Of a stretch of DNA of 64,000 nt, positions 42,901 through 50,679 are shown piece by piece. The stretch comes from Beggiatoa leptomitoformis (lineage in GTDB: Bacteria > Pseudomonadota > Gammaproteobacteria > Beggiatoales > Beggiatoaceae): positions 558,001-622,000 of the forward strand of contig NZ_CP012373.2 of the NCBI RefSeq assembly GCF_001305575.3, in the 5' to 3' direction. The notes under the pieces are model-generated. The model did no database searches. It had not been told where the DNA came from and worked only from the letters and a program-made list of their open reading frames with translations. A program made the position numbers and the translations under genes. Within the stretch, counting starts at the first letter, position 1; each line of letters starts with the position of its first letter.

Positions 42901-44021
42901 ATTTCAGCCTGTTTACGAACAGAAATATCGGTATGTGTGCCAATCATACGGATAGCCTTTCCCTGCTTCCATTGCACAACACATCCGCGTCCCTCTACCC
43001 AAAGCCAATCACCCGTCCGTTTTCTTAAACGAAACTCTATATGAAAAGGTTCACCATTTTTAATTTTTTGCTGTATGAAAGTCAGCGTTTGAGGCAAATC
43101 ATCAGCATGTAAAAGCGATACCCAAACATCTAATGACACAGGAAAAGCACTTGCAGGATAATCCAACATCTCATAACAGCGTGCATTCCACACAACCGCA
43201 TTACTCACCAAATTCCAATCCCAAATGCCATCATTGAGTGCAACCAAGGTCAAACGATAATATTCTTCACTTTCAAGTAGTTGGTTTGTACGATGCGCCA
43301 CCTCAGCAAACAAGACATTAATCGTGGCGGTCAATTGTCCGATTTCATCCTGTTTATGCAGGGGATTAACGGTTAAGTAAGGTATAAAATCATTTGTTTG
43401 ATGAGGGTCAATCTGTTTTAAAACAGAAACCATCTGTGTTAATGGACGAGTAACAAGATGGCGCGAAACCAACAATAAAAGAATAACCAATAGTAAACTG
43501 CGTAAACAACCAATGAGCATTTCCGCTTTAGCACGGTTTAAAAAATCATTGCCTGCGATACCCCCATTAAAAGTTAGTTTTAAATAACCAACAATTTCAT
43601 CTTGTTGCGAATACTTGTCATGATGAATGAGCGGCAAAGAAAATAGAATTTCATCCCCAAACAAAAATGCTGATATTGGATTATTCTTGAGATGTTGGAC
43701 AGCCGAATGTTGTCTTTCTGCCAGCTTTTCTGCATGTTCGGTTTGCAATTCAGCATGATGAACCGCATCAAATTGCATTAACCCCTCTAAAATCTCTTCA
43801 GCAAGTACACTGTCAAGGGTATAGCAAGCCTGAGTGGCTGATTTTTGGACAATCTTTAACAGTTGTTCTCCTGTTGAGTAAATTGCTTGACGGGTATTGA
43901 TAAAATCCCAAACAATTAAACTAATACTGATAAAGATTCCTACCAAAATTGCAACCAATAAGGTAATAATGGACTGTTTTAAGGCGAGGCTTTGCATTTG
44001 CCATGAAAACATCCTTTTCAT
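39942..44021 (-). CDS. Membrane hybrid histidine kinase (HAMP, five PAS, HisKA, HATPase, REC)
   Basis: The 1359-residue protein has a membrane helix near the N-terminus (IITLLVAILVGIFISISLIV), a periplasmic region, and a second helix (LLLVILLLLVS). A HAMP domain is followed by five PAS domains between about residues 270 and 870. The HisKA domain carries SHELRTPLNGVLGYAQLL (His near 895), then HATPase with GTGLGLSISRK. A receiver (ILIVDDTNSN; LIDLKMPYLDGE, Asp near 1194) and a short helical tail complete it. I use ATG 44021, preceded by GGAG, which overlaps the TGA of the upstream binding-protein gene by 4 bp (ATGA); that protein may be its periplasmic sensor. Confidence 0.92.
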   Translation of the reverse strand: MKRMFSWQMQSLALKQSIITLLVAILVGIFISISLIVWDFINTRQAIYSTGEQLLKIVQKSATQACYTLDSVLAEEILEGLMQFDAVHHAELQTEHAEKLAERQHSAVQHLKNNPISAFLFGDEILFSLPLIHHDKYSQQDEIVGYLKLTFNGGIAGNDFLNRAKAEMLIGCLRSLLLVILLLLVSRHLVTRPLTQMVSVLKQIDPHQTNDFIPYLTVNPLHKQDEIGQLTATINVLFAEVAHRTNQLLESEEYYRLTLVALNDGIWDWNLVSNAVVWNARCYEMLDYPASAFPVSLDVWVSLLHADDLPQTLTFIQQKIKNGEPFHIEFRLRKRTGDWLWVEGRGCVVQWKQGKAIRMIGTHTDISVRKQAEMALRDSESYNKILFADSRIPLIVLEVETEKIIDCNQAAIDIYGFTQRDEVLGKTPLAVSALVQADGVYSADVVHTHLQHCLTHGSHVFEWRHQRPTGELWDAEVYLMLFQHDGKTLVQFSLQDITQRKQTTEALRLSETRYRSIAQNFPNGAVVLFDKNLRYVLADGMGLAEAGLCKVELEGKTPREIFATHLADLLEPLYKRVLQGESIVQETPWNEFVYIASYTPLRDAAGQVINGMVVTQNITQRKKAEQLLEGVLNSAMNGIMAFKSVRNAMGNIIDFEIILANDMAERMIQTNTHSLIGQRLLNIMPHSLVNGLFAKYVAVVETEFLLDKELFFNYLGNYPSWYHLIAVKLSDGFTITFQNINARKQTEETLHKTTRQLESILYYSPTPISILDAQGRYLLINHAMEALWEKTPAQLVNRSVLGMLPPKMSQDFADKINTVIQSKQSLFVEDCLTFSGRERYFATTLFPIETDNESLVGSISLDITENKQVEKVLKQAKEAAENANQTKSAFLASMSHELRTPLNGVLGYAQLLMRDNTLTENQKHFIHIMQKSGEYLLTLVNDVLDLSKIEAGKLELIPTDFCLTDFINEIVMLFSQHLQQKGINFVYQQIPPPTSLPTDKQGTYPMLVHADETRLRQVLLNLLSNATKFTFEGYVSFKTIYHDNNIRFEVEDTGIGIPRDKLESIFMPFEQVRNAQTNNIEGTGLGLSISRKLVEMMGGQLQVQSVVGQGSVFWFEIALTVKEYKQIDNTVPVIQQAIGYTGRRRNILIVDDTNSNREFLVCLLNNLGFNTVEANDGLEALTSVQAHSFDIMLIDLKMPYLDGESCVRQLRRQKNNAGLIIIGLSATVFTDTRENFMAAGCNDFLEKPINVNKLLEKIQFYTQVDWIYDQTHTDKIVSHYYKETATHLLPLADLDELWRLASIGKVKGFLEKAEQLATTYTDASAFLTHLTALARNFELEQLKYLLEEIRNKHKEEKNG

Positions 44022-44818
44022 TCCATTCTCCAAGCGAATATCCCCCAACCATCGACAATATTTTCAAATACATTATCTTTATACAATGTCTTTGCTGTCA
44101 TTTCTATTTGCTGCAAAACCAGCGGATTATTAAATTTTTTAGAAAATTGAATCATCATGGGTATTGTTTGTAATACCAACTGATTACCTAGTAATGATGC
44201 AACATCTGCCTGTCGTGTTAAATACAGTAAAGACACACTATTACCAGCTAATGCGTCTAATCGCTCATTACGTAACATATTTATCATTATTTCGTAGCTA
44301 CGAACCTCAATTTTATTTAATTGACTATCCCCATTAAAACGCGCAGATAACTGTTCACCACGCAATACACCAATACGTAAATGCCGTAAATCTTCATACG
44401 TCTGCAAATAAACCCCTTTTTTTGCAATGACAATGGAATTAAAATTGAATAAAAGCCCTGCATAATTTACGGTCATGCTTTTACTGGGGGTGTAAATTAA
44501 AATACTCATATCCGTATCACCCCGCGCCAAGTTGTCCCAAACACGCGCATAGGGTACTAATCGTTTTTTAAAGTGAATCCCTGTTTCTTGCGTCAGTAAA
44601 TCGCTTATTTCTACTAAAATCCCCATCATCTTTGATGTTTCTAATGAATTATCCAAATAATATCCCCACGGTTTTACGTAAATAACATCCATTTTTAACG
44701 TCAACTCATGGGCAGACACAGCAGCACTAGCACTGAGTAAGAGAAGATATAACAGATAATTGTGGAGAATTTTTGTAATAAGGTTCAGGCGCATAAAAAA
44801 CATATCCCCGTATCCCAT
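44018..44818 (-). CDS. Periplasmic solute-binding protein (SBP family 3-like), coupled to a kinase
   Basis: The 266-residue precursor has a signal peptide ending SASAAVSAHE. Its body resembles amino-acid-type binding proteins: YYLDNSLETSKMMGILVEISDLL split into lobe 1, FKKRLVPYARVWDNLARGDTDM, LRHLRIGVLRGEQLS and the long final helix. No transporter genes adjoin; instead it overlaps the start of the hybrid kinase by 4 bp. It most likely detects a small ligand for that kinase. The start is uncertain: ATG 44818, or ATG 44794, which leaves a tidier signal peptide. Confidence 0.82.
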   Translation of the reverse strand: MGYGDMFFMRLNLITKILHNYLLYLLLLSASAAVSAHELTLKMDVIYVKPWGYYLDNSLETSKMMGILVEISDLLTQETGIHFKKRLVPYARVWDNLARGDTDMSILIYTPSKSMTVNYAGLLFNFNSIVIAKKGVYLQTYEDLRHLRIGVLRGEQLSARFNGDSQLNKIEVRSYEIMINMLRNERLDALAGNSVSLLYLTRQADVASLLGNQLVLQTIPMMIQFSKKFNNPLVLQQIEMTAKTLYKDNVFENIVDGWGIFAWRME

Positions 44819-45024
44819 GTAAAACTAGGCTTTATTATAAATTTAGCTAAAAATATATACGGTTATTATGCAGATTTAATACCATGCTATTTGATTACTA
44901 AAACAAATAACTAATTATTTTTAAACATTATTTTTTGTATTAGTGCTTGTGTTAAAGAAATACATGTTGATGATTGCGTTAAAATCACATAACACCTTTG
45001 ACCATAACCGTCTGGAATTTATCT

Positions 45025-45621
45025 ATGGACATGACAGAAACGCATTGGAAAAGTATTGATGAATTACTTCAACAATGGCGAAGTCGGGCACAAATGGCGC
45101 AATACAGCCATTTTGCGACGGCAAATTATTTGCGGAAGTTACATTATTTCTTAGGGATTCCAAGTATCATTTTTTCTACCATTGTGGGAACATCTGTATT
45201 TGCTTCTTTAAACGAAGACAGTACAAGCACTTATCTACGCCTTATCGTAGGCGTTATTAGTGTATTAGCCGCTGGTTTATCAGGTATGCAAACATTTTTA
45301 CGGTTTGAAGAACGCGCGGAACGACATCATTTAGGCGGGACGCAATATGGTGCGGTTGCACGGGAAATCGAGCAATTTTTGTTTTTCCGTTCTTGCTCGT
45401 CTGATGAAGCAATGAAGTTTTTAAATAAAATACGGGAAAATATGGACAGATTGGCTGAGAGTTCACCTGAAATCCCACAAGATATTTGGGAGCGCAATTC
45501 TGCACGTTATTTACGTAAACAGCAAGCAGAATTAACAAAAGAACCAAGTGCTTGGCAAACACTACAAGCCTTGTCTGCGCAATTAGCCAATAAAAAAGAA
45601 CCTGAATCTCCTCCTCATTAA
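45025..45621 (+). CDS. SLATT/DUF4231-like two-helix membrane protein
   Basis: The 198-residue protein has two adjacent membrane helices (FLGIPSIIFSTIVGTSVFA and LRLIVGVISVLAAGLSGMQTFL) followed by a conserved-looking helical part, FEERAERHHLGGTQYGAVAREIEQFL. This is the layout of SLATT/DUF4231 proteins, which are predicted pore-forming effectors in some nucleotide-signalling conflict systems. No nucleotide cyclase or sensor is adjacent, so a defence role is not supported here. I start at ATG 45025; a TTG at 44998 is possible. The PhnD-like gene starts 29 bp downstream. Confidence 0.75.
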   Translation: MDMTETHWKSIDELLQQWRSRAQMAQYSHFATANYLRKLHYFLGIPSIIFSTIVGTSVFASLNEDSTSTYLRLIVGVISVLAAGLSGMQTFLRFEERAERHHLGGTQYGAVAREIEQFLFFRSCSSDEAMKFLNKIRENMDRLAESSPEIPQDIWERNSARYLRKQQAELTKEPSAWQTLQALSAQLANKKEPESPPH

Positions 45622-45650
45622 AATGTAGTATAACTTCTATGGTGAGATAA

Positions 45651-46517
45651 ATGTTATTTACTATTTACAAACAGTTACCGCGCTACAGTCTGATTATTCT
45701 AGGTCTATTTTATTGTACGGTGAGTTATGCACAAGAGAACGTTAGCGCACTGACATTGGGTTTTCCCTTGTCCTACCTGTCAGCGACTGATTCGTTGAAT
45801 AAATACACACCACTTGCTGATTATCTTTCTAAAACAATAGGTTTACCGATTACCATCACAACTAATAGTTATCAAGCGCATTTACAATTGGTTGGTGAAG
45901 ATAAGTTAGATTTAGCGTTTATGAGTGGGAGTTTATACATTGAAATGGTTGATAAATATCAACATACTGCGCCATTACTCGCACGTTACACGATTAATCA
46001 TCAACCTGCACTTTATAGTGTTTTATTCACAGTAGAAAATAGTCCCATTCAAACGCTTAAACAATTAATTGGTAAAAAAGTGGCTTTTGGCGAGAAAAAT
46101 TCTAATCTGGGTACAAAAGTACCTTACTATGTTTTAAAAAGTGCGGGTATTTCGTTGGAAAACTTGGGCGGATATGATTTTTTAGATAATCATAGAAATG
46201 TGATGTATGGCGTATTATTGGGCGAATATGATGCGGGGGCATTACCTGCGGATGTATTTGATGAAAATAAGGAAAAAGGACTTAGAATCTTAGCGGTTTC
46301 ACCCCCTGTTTCTTCACATTTATTGGTTAGTCGTCGGACGTTAGAACCTGCTTTAATTAGTCAGTTGCAACAGGCTTTATATACTTTAAATCAACAGCCT
46401 GAAGGGAAAAAAGTATTGAGTACTATAGGGGCTAACATCACAGGATTTGTGCCAGCAACAGATAGTGATTATGATTCACTACGACTAATTTTAGAAAGCG
46501 CGAAACAGTTGAAATAA
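45651..46517 (+). CDS. PhnD-like phosphate/phosphonate-type periplasmic binding protein
   Basis: The 288-residue precursor has a signal peptide (LIILGLFYCTVSYA) and the PhnD family pattern: LTLGFPLSYLSATDSLNKY, YTPLADYLSKTIGLPI, LDLAFMSGSLYIEMV, IGKKVAFGEKNSNLGTKVPYYVL and YGVLLGEYDAGALPADVF. PhnD proteins bind phosphonate, phosphite or related anions, but many orphan members serve signalling. No phnC or phnE is present, so transport is unproven. It may be cotranscribed with the SLATT-like gene 29 bp upstream. Confidence 0.85.
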   Translation: MLFTIYKQLPRYSLIILGLFYCTVSYAQENVSALTLGFPLSYLSATDSLNKYTPLADYLSKTIGLPITITTNSYQAHLQLVGEDKLDLAFMSGSLYIEMVDKYQHTAPLLARYTINHQPALYSVLFTVENSPIQTLKQLIGKKVAFGEKNSNLGTKVPYYVLKSAGISLENLGGYDFLDNHRNVMYGVLLGEYDAGALPADVFDENKEKGLRILAVSPPVSSHLLVSRRTLEPALISQLQQALYTLNQQPEGKKVLSTIGANITGFVPATDSDYDSLRLILESAKQLK

Positions 46518-46563
46518 ATATGGAATTGGCAAGAATATAAAGGGATAACACGGATTAAAGTGG

Positions 46564-46733
46564 TATAGCTAACGCAACTTAAAAAGCAGCTTAATGTAGG
46601 GTGGAATAGCGTAGCGTATTCCACCATAAAACGCCAAAAATAGCTGAGTTTATGCAGAAAGCTTGCACTGTTGTGGAATACGGCTTGCGCCTATTCCACC
46701 CTACAATAATCATTTTAAAGTGCGTTAGCTATA
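46564..46733. repeat. REPIN/MITE-like element with nested inverted repeats
   Basis: The 170-bp element has outer inverted ends TATAGCTAACGCA (46564-46576) and TGCGTTAGCTATA (46721-46733). Inner inverted arms TGTAGGGTGGAATAG (46595-46609) and CTATTCCACCCTACA (46691-46705) are both perfect. Each inner arm continues into its own small hairpin (GGTGGAATA...TATTCCACC). It lies between the PhnD-like gene and its terminator and codes for nothing obvious. The arrangement is that of two REP hairpins facing each other. Confidence 0.75.
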
Positions 46734-46785
46734 GTATCCGTATAAAAGTGAGTTTATCGTAATTTGCTTGGTATTCTCAAAAAAT

Positions 46786-46820
46786 AAGACCTGACAGGTT
46801 TTAAAAGTCTGTCAGGTCTT
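46786..46820. terminator. Strong bidirectional terminator
   Basis: AAGACCTGACAG and CTGTCAGGTCTT form a perfect 12-bp stem over an 11-nt loop, with A/T tracts on both sides, between the convergent PhnD-like and MaoC genes. Confidence 0.88.
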
Positions 46821-46837
46821 AAATTTCAGTAGCGAAA

Positions 46838-47269
46838 CTAACTTGCTTTAGAATCAACCATTACCATGGCTTCACCGTCAATAACAACGGTTTCCTTCAC
46901 CCGACAAATTGTTTCTAAAATAACCCGTCTTTTCTCTTTAATCACTTCTTTCACGGTCACTTCTGCGTGTACCGTATCACCAATATGCACGGGTGCTTTA
47001 AATTTTACAGTTTGGCTGATGTAAATTGCACCAGGTCCGGGGAGTCTTGTCCCTAACACCATGGAAATAAAGCCAACACTTAACATGCCGTGTGCAATAC
47101 GGGATTTAAAAGGTGTTTGTTCGGCGAATTCTTGGTTAATATGCACAGGATTGTTGTCGCCTGAAATACCCGCAAATAAGACAACATCAGTTTCTGTGAC
47201 AGTTTTGGCGTAACTGGCTTTCATGCCTACTTCAATGTCTTCAATATAGTAACCGTGTAAATCACTCAT
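46838..47269 (-). CDS. phaJ: MaoC-family (R)-specific enoyl-CoA hydratase
   Basis: The 143-residue protein has the hot-dog hydratase signature FAGISGDNNPVHIN with the catalytic Asp and His, then RIAHGMLSVGFISMVLGTRLPGPG. This is the PhaJ type, which hydrates trans-2-enoyl-CoA to (R)-3-hydroxyacyl-CoA and can feed polyhydroxyalkanoate synthesis. The substrate range and link to PHA are inferred. I start at ATG 47269 (AAGGA eight bases before); upstream in-frame codons run into argH and are not used. It is 34 bp downstream of argH on the same strand. Confidence 0.9.
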   Translation of the reverse strand: MSDLHGYYIEDIEVGMKASYAKTVTETDVVLFAGISGDNNPVHINQEFAEQTPFKSRIAHGMLSVGFISMVLGTRLPGPGAIYISQTVKFKAPVHIGDTVHAEVTVKEVIKEKRRVILETICRVKETVVIDGEAMVMVDSKAS

Positions 47270-47303
47270 TGATAAGTTCCTTGTAAGATGGATGTTGAGG
47301 GGG

Positions 47304-48683
47304 TTATAGCTTGGCTTTAAGGCGTTGTATCGCGGCTCTGACTTGTTGCGGGGCGGTACCGCCAAAAATATTACGTGCGGCAACGGAACCTTCTAAACTC
47401 AGCACATTGTAAACATCTTGTTCTATCAATGCAGAAAATTGTTTATAAGTTTCTAAGCTAACCGCTTCTAGGTGAATATTATTTTCAACACCATAGCGAA
47501 CAGCTTTGCCAACAATTTCATGCGCATCACGGAAAGGGATACCTTTGCGGACTAGGTAATCGGCTAAATCTGTTGCCGTGGTAAATCCTTGTAAGGCGGC
47601 TTTGCGCATGATGTCACGATTTACTTGCATGGCAGGTATCATGTCCGCATAGACTTTTAAACTCCCTTTTAGCGTGTCAACAGTATCAAAAAGTGGTTCT
47701 TTATCTTCTTGATTATCTTTGTTATAAGCTAATGGTTGGGATTTCATGAGTGTTAGTAAGCTGATTAATGCACCATACACACGCCCTGTTTTACCACGTA
47801 CTAATTCGGGTACATCAGGGTTTTTCTTTTGCGGCATGATGGATGAACCCGTGCAGAATGCGTCGCTGAGTTCAATAAAGTTAAATTGCGCAGATGACCA
47901 CAGCACCAATTCTTCGGAAAAACGCGAGAGGTGCATCATAATGAGCGTTGCCGCACTGGTGAATTCAATTGCAAAATCACGGTCGCTCACGGCATCCAGT
48001 GAATTTTCAGCAACCGCTTCAAACCCTAATAACGCCGCTGTGTAGTGACGGTCTAATGGATAGCTTGTTCCCGCAAGGGCAGCCGCTCCTAATGGCAGGG
48101 TATTCATCCGTTTGCGACAATCTTGTAATCGGGTTTTGTCACGCAGTAACATTTCACACCATGCTAATAAATGGTGTCCAAAAGTAATAGGTTGCGCGCT
48201 TTGTAAATGGGTGAACCCCGGTAAAATGGTTTCAACTTCTCGCTCGGCAACACTGATGAGGGCATGCAACAGGCGATTGAGTTCTGCCAGAATAGTATCG
48301 ATTTCATGGCGTAAGTACAGACGAACATCTGTTGCAACTTGGTCGTTACGTGAACGTCCTGTATGTAATTTTTTCCCGACTATGCCGATTTTTTGGGTTA
48401 AACGGGTTTCTATATTCATGTGAACATCTTCAAGCGCAATTGACCATTGCAGTTGTCCACTTTCTATTTCTTGTTGAATACTTTGTAACCCACTGATAAT
48501 TTGCTCACATTCTGTTTGCGTGAGTACCCCTACACGGGCAAGCATGGTTGCATGAGCGATAGAACCCATAATATCATAGGCATACAAGCGTTGGTCAAAC
48601 GTCACAGAGGCGGTAAAGGCTTCTACAAACGCGTCGGTTGGCGCAGTAAAGCGTCCACTCCAAGGTTTTTCAATGGTTGTCAT
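47304..48683 (-). CDS. argH: Argininosuccinate lyase
   Basis: The 459-residue protein begins [22 protein letters not shown] and contains [29 protein letters not shown] and the superfamily signature [20 protein letters not shown]. This matches ArgH at normal length. It cleaves argininosuccinate to arginine and fumarate, the last step of arginine synthesis. The carbamoyl phosphate synthase genes that feed the pathway are 0.7 kb away on the other strand. The MaoC hydratase gene follows it. Confidence 0.97.
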   Translation of the reverse strand: MTTIEKPWSGRFTAPTDAFVEAFTASVTFDQRLYAYDIMGSIAHATMLARVGVLTQTECEQIISGLQSIQQEIESGQLQWSIALEDVHMNIETRLTQKIGIVGKKLHTGRSRNDQVATDVRLYLRHEIDTILAELNRLLHALISVAEREVETILPGFTHLQSAQPITFGHHLLAWCEMLLRDKTRLQDCRKRMNTLPLGAAALAGTSYPLDRHYTAALLGFEAVAENSLDAVSDRDFAIEFTSAATLIMMHLSRFSEELVLWSSAQFNFIELSDAFCTGSSIMPQKKNPDVPELVRGKTGRVYGALISLLTLMKSQPLAYNKDNQEDKEPLFDTVDTLKGSLKVYADMIPAMQVNRDIMRKAALQGFTTATDLADYLVRKGIPFRDAHEIVGKAVRYGVENNIHLEAVSLETYKQFSALIEQDVYNVLSLEGSVAARNIFGGTAPQQVRAAIQRLKAKL

Positions 48684-48796
48684 GATGTATTTGAAATGCG
48701 GGAATGGAAAGGGCTTTATAGACTAATAGATTGTCAGATGGGTAGCAAATATTGCGATTGACTAAGCATGTCTGAACACACTTAGCCAATACAAGA

Positions 48797-49066
48797 TTAT
48801 TTACTTTCGCACGCCATTTGTGCTGCTTTGAGTTGACTGTTAGAGCAATCATTATTGCTTGTCCCAACGCACCATTCTTTACGATTATTCCATGAACTGA
48901 TTTGGCGTGTTGTCCCGTCTGAACAGCGGACATTGTAAACCACATATTCTGTGCCGAAGGTTGTTTTCTTCTTTGCTGCAAAATTAATATCTGTGGGTGA
49001 GTTTGCAATGACATTGATACTAAAAAAAAGCCCTGCAAGCCCGATGCTGTACCATAATTTTTTCAT
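48797..49066 (-). CDS. Small secreted cysteine-containing protein
   Basis: The 89-residue precursor has a clear signal peptide (KKLWYSIGLAGLFFSINVIA) and a mature part of about 67 residues with four cysteines (in NVRCSDG, EWCVG, NDCSN and MACES), which could form two disulfides. No family is recognised. GGGGA precedes the ATG. It sits alone between argH and the carA leader region, on the argH strand and upstream of it. The role is unknown. Confidence 0.7.
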   Translation of the reverse strand: MKKLWYSIGLAGLFFSINVIANSPTDINFAAKKKTTFGTEYVVYNVRCSDGTTRQISSWNNRKEWCVGTSNNDCSNSQLKAAQMACESK

Positions 49067-49407
49067 ATTGTCCCCATTTCATTTAATAAACCGATACCAA
49101 GAAAAACCTATATCACTACAGTGGTTATTGTGACGACTGGTTATAGTCATTAAGTTTAGCAATACCCGAGAGATTGTATCTTAAGCGATTGAGGGTTAAA
49201 AGTTGCCTTTCCACGCAAATAGTCACCGGTCACGCCATTTTTAATAAAGCAGTGATAACAGAGAATTGTAAATTCATTGATTGTGAAACTGTAACAGATT
49301 CGTGCTTGCTGGTTTATCTACATACCCGTAAAATACCCAAACTTTTGTATAGTGTATGCGTTATTCCTTAACTAATCCCTCTTTAAATCAGTATCGCGGA
49401 GTGTGTT
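49067..49407. other. carA upstream region
   Basis: This 341-bp divergent region must contain the carA promoter. AGAATTGTAAATTCA near 49261 looks like an ARG box but has five instead of four central bases, so I do not call it. No leader peptide with an arginine or pyrimidine-rich attenuator was recognised. Confidence 0.35.
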
Positions 49408-50532
49408 TTGAAACATCCGGCTCTATTAGCACTGGCAGACGGCAGTCTGTTTTACGGTGAATCCATTGGTTGCACAGGGCAAAGTGTGGGTGAAGTGGTG
49501 TTTAATACCGCTATCACTGGTTATCAGGAAATTCTGACTGACCCCTCGTATTATAAACAAATTGTTACCTTAACTTACCCGCACATTGGGAATACTGGGG
49601 TAAATGCGGAAGATGAAGAATCTACGAAAGTATTTGCTGCAGGCTTGGTTATTCGTGATTTATCTCTTACCGTGAGCAATTGGCGCGCAACAGAAACATT
49701 AGATAGTTATTTAAATCGCCACAAAGTTGTCGCCATTGCAGGCATTGATACCCGTCGCCTAACCCGTATTTTACGTGAAAAAGGGGCGCAAAACGGCTGT
49801 TTGGTTGCAGGGGATAATATTAATCCCGATACAGCGATTCAAGCCGCACGTCAGTTTGCAGGACTTAAGGGCATGGATTTAGCCCAAGAAGTGACCACCA
49901 CGCAAACCTATTCGTGGGAAGAAGGTGAATGGCACTTAGGCGAATCCACCCCTCCTATTGCCAAACAATGGCATGTTGTCGCTTACGACTACGGAATAAA
50001 ACGCAACATTCTGCGCATGTTAGCAGAGCGTGGCTGTCGTATTACGGTTGTCCCTGCAAAAACAACAGCACAAGCGGTTTTAGCCTATAATCCTGATGGT
50101 GTGTTCTTATCCAACGGACCGGGAGACCCAGAACCTTGTGATTATGCTATCACAGCCATTCAGGAAATTTTGCAAACTAAAATCCCTGTGTTTGGTATTT
50201 GCTTGGGACATCAACTGCTAGGCTTAGCCAGCGGCGCGAAAACCATTAAAATGAAGTTCGGACATCATGGCGCGAATCATCCTGTACAAGATTTAAACAG
50301 CAAAATGGTGATGATTACCAGCCAAAATCATGGTTTTGCCGTTGAAGAATCTAGCTTACCTGCAACGGTTAAAGCGACACACCGCTCCTTATTCGATGGC
50401 AGCTTACAAGGAATTTGTCGGACAGATTTACCCGCGTTTAGTTTTCAAGGACATCCAGAAGCAAGTCCCGGTCCACGCGACGTGTCCCCCTTGTTTGACC
50501 AATTCATAGAATTAATGAAGCAACCGTACTAA
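49408..50532 (+). CDS. carA: Carbamoyl phosphate synthase small subunit
   Basis: The 374-residue protein is a complete Car[14 protein letters not shown], the conserved [20 protein letters not shown] block and the glutamine amidotransferase domain with [14 protein letters not shown] (nucleophile Cys) and [11 protein letters not shown] (catalytic His and Glu). It hydrolyses glutamine and channels ammonia to CarB. Translation starts at TTG 49408, six bases after GGAG; no ATG or GTG is in frame nearby. E. coli carA also uses an unusual TTG start. carB follows after 147 bp that hold a repeat element. Confidence 0.97.
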   Translation: MKHPALLALADGSLFYGESIGCTGQSVGEVVFNTAITGYQEILTDPSYYKQIVTLTYPHIGNTGVNAEDEESTKVFAAGLVIRDLSLTVSNWRATETLDSYLNRHKVVAIAGIDTRRLTRILREKGAQNGCLVAGDNINPDTAIQAARQFAGLKGMDLAQEVTTTQTYSWEEGEWHLGESTPPIAKQWHVVAYDYGIKRNILRMLAERGCRITVVPAKTTAQAVLAYNPDGVFLSNGPGDPEPCDYAITAIQEILQTKIPVFGICLGHQLLGLASGAKTIKMKFGHHGANHPVQDLNSKMVMITSQNHGFAVEESSLPATVKATHRSLFDGSLQGICRTDLPAFSFQGHPEASPGPRDVSPLFDQFIELMKQPY

Positions 50533-50534
50533 TT

Positions 50535-50632
50535 CTGTAGGTGCGAACTGATTCGCACCCTACTTGAAAAGATGGAATTATTCGCACGACTCAAAGGGTT
50601 AAGCTCCCGTGCGAATCAATTCGCACCTACAG
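50535..50632. repeat. REPIN-like inverted repeat between carA and carB
   Basis: Arms of 24 bp at 50535-50558 and 50609-50632 are inverted copies with one mismatch (core CTGTAGGTGCGAA...TTCGCAC). Each arm is itself a hairpin, GGTGCGAA-CTGA-TTCGCACC on the left. The element starts 2 bp after the carA stop codon and ends 47 bp before carB. Confidence 0.85.
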
Positions 50633-50679
50633 TCGTTACCCATCCTCCGTATTCCACTCAGACGCACATTCCTTAAGTT

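Noticed and set aside
45025-46517. CBASS-like defence system based on the SLATT-like protein
   Set aside because: No nucleotide cyclase, sensor or nuclease gene is adjacent; the neighbours are sensory genes.
46595-46705. CRISPR array
   Set aside because: There are only two inverted, not direct, copies and no regular spacers; it fits a REPIN-like element.
48670-49038. 122-residue minus-strand frame overlapping the small secreted protein
   Set aside because: The overlapping 89-residue frame has a clear signal peptide and ribosome site, so this longer frame is a shadow.
49259-49276. ARG box (ArgR operator) upstream of carA
   Set aside because: AGAATTGTAAATTCA resembles the TGAAT-N4-ATTCA half-sites but has five central bases and a mismatch at the first position.
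49174-49371. 65-residue plus-strand frame in the carA upstream region
   Set aside because: It lacks a ribosome site and similarity to any leader peptide I know.
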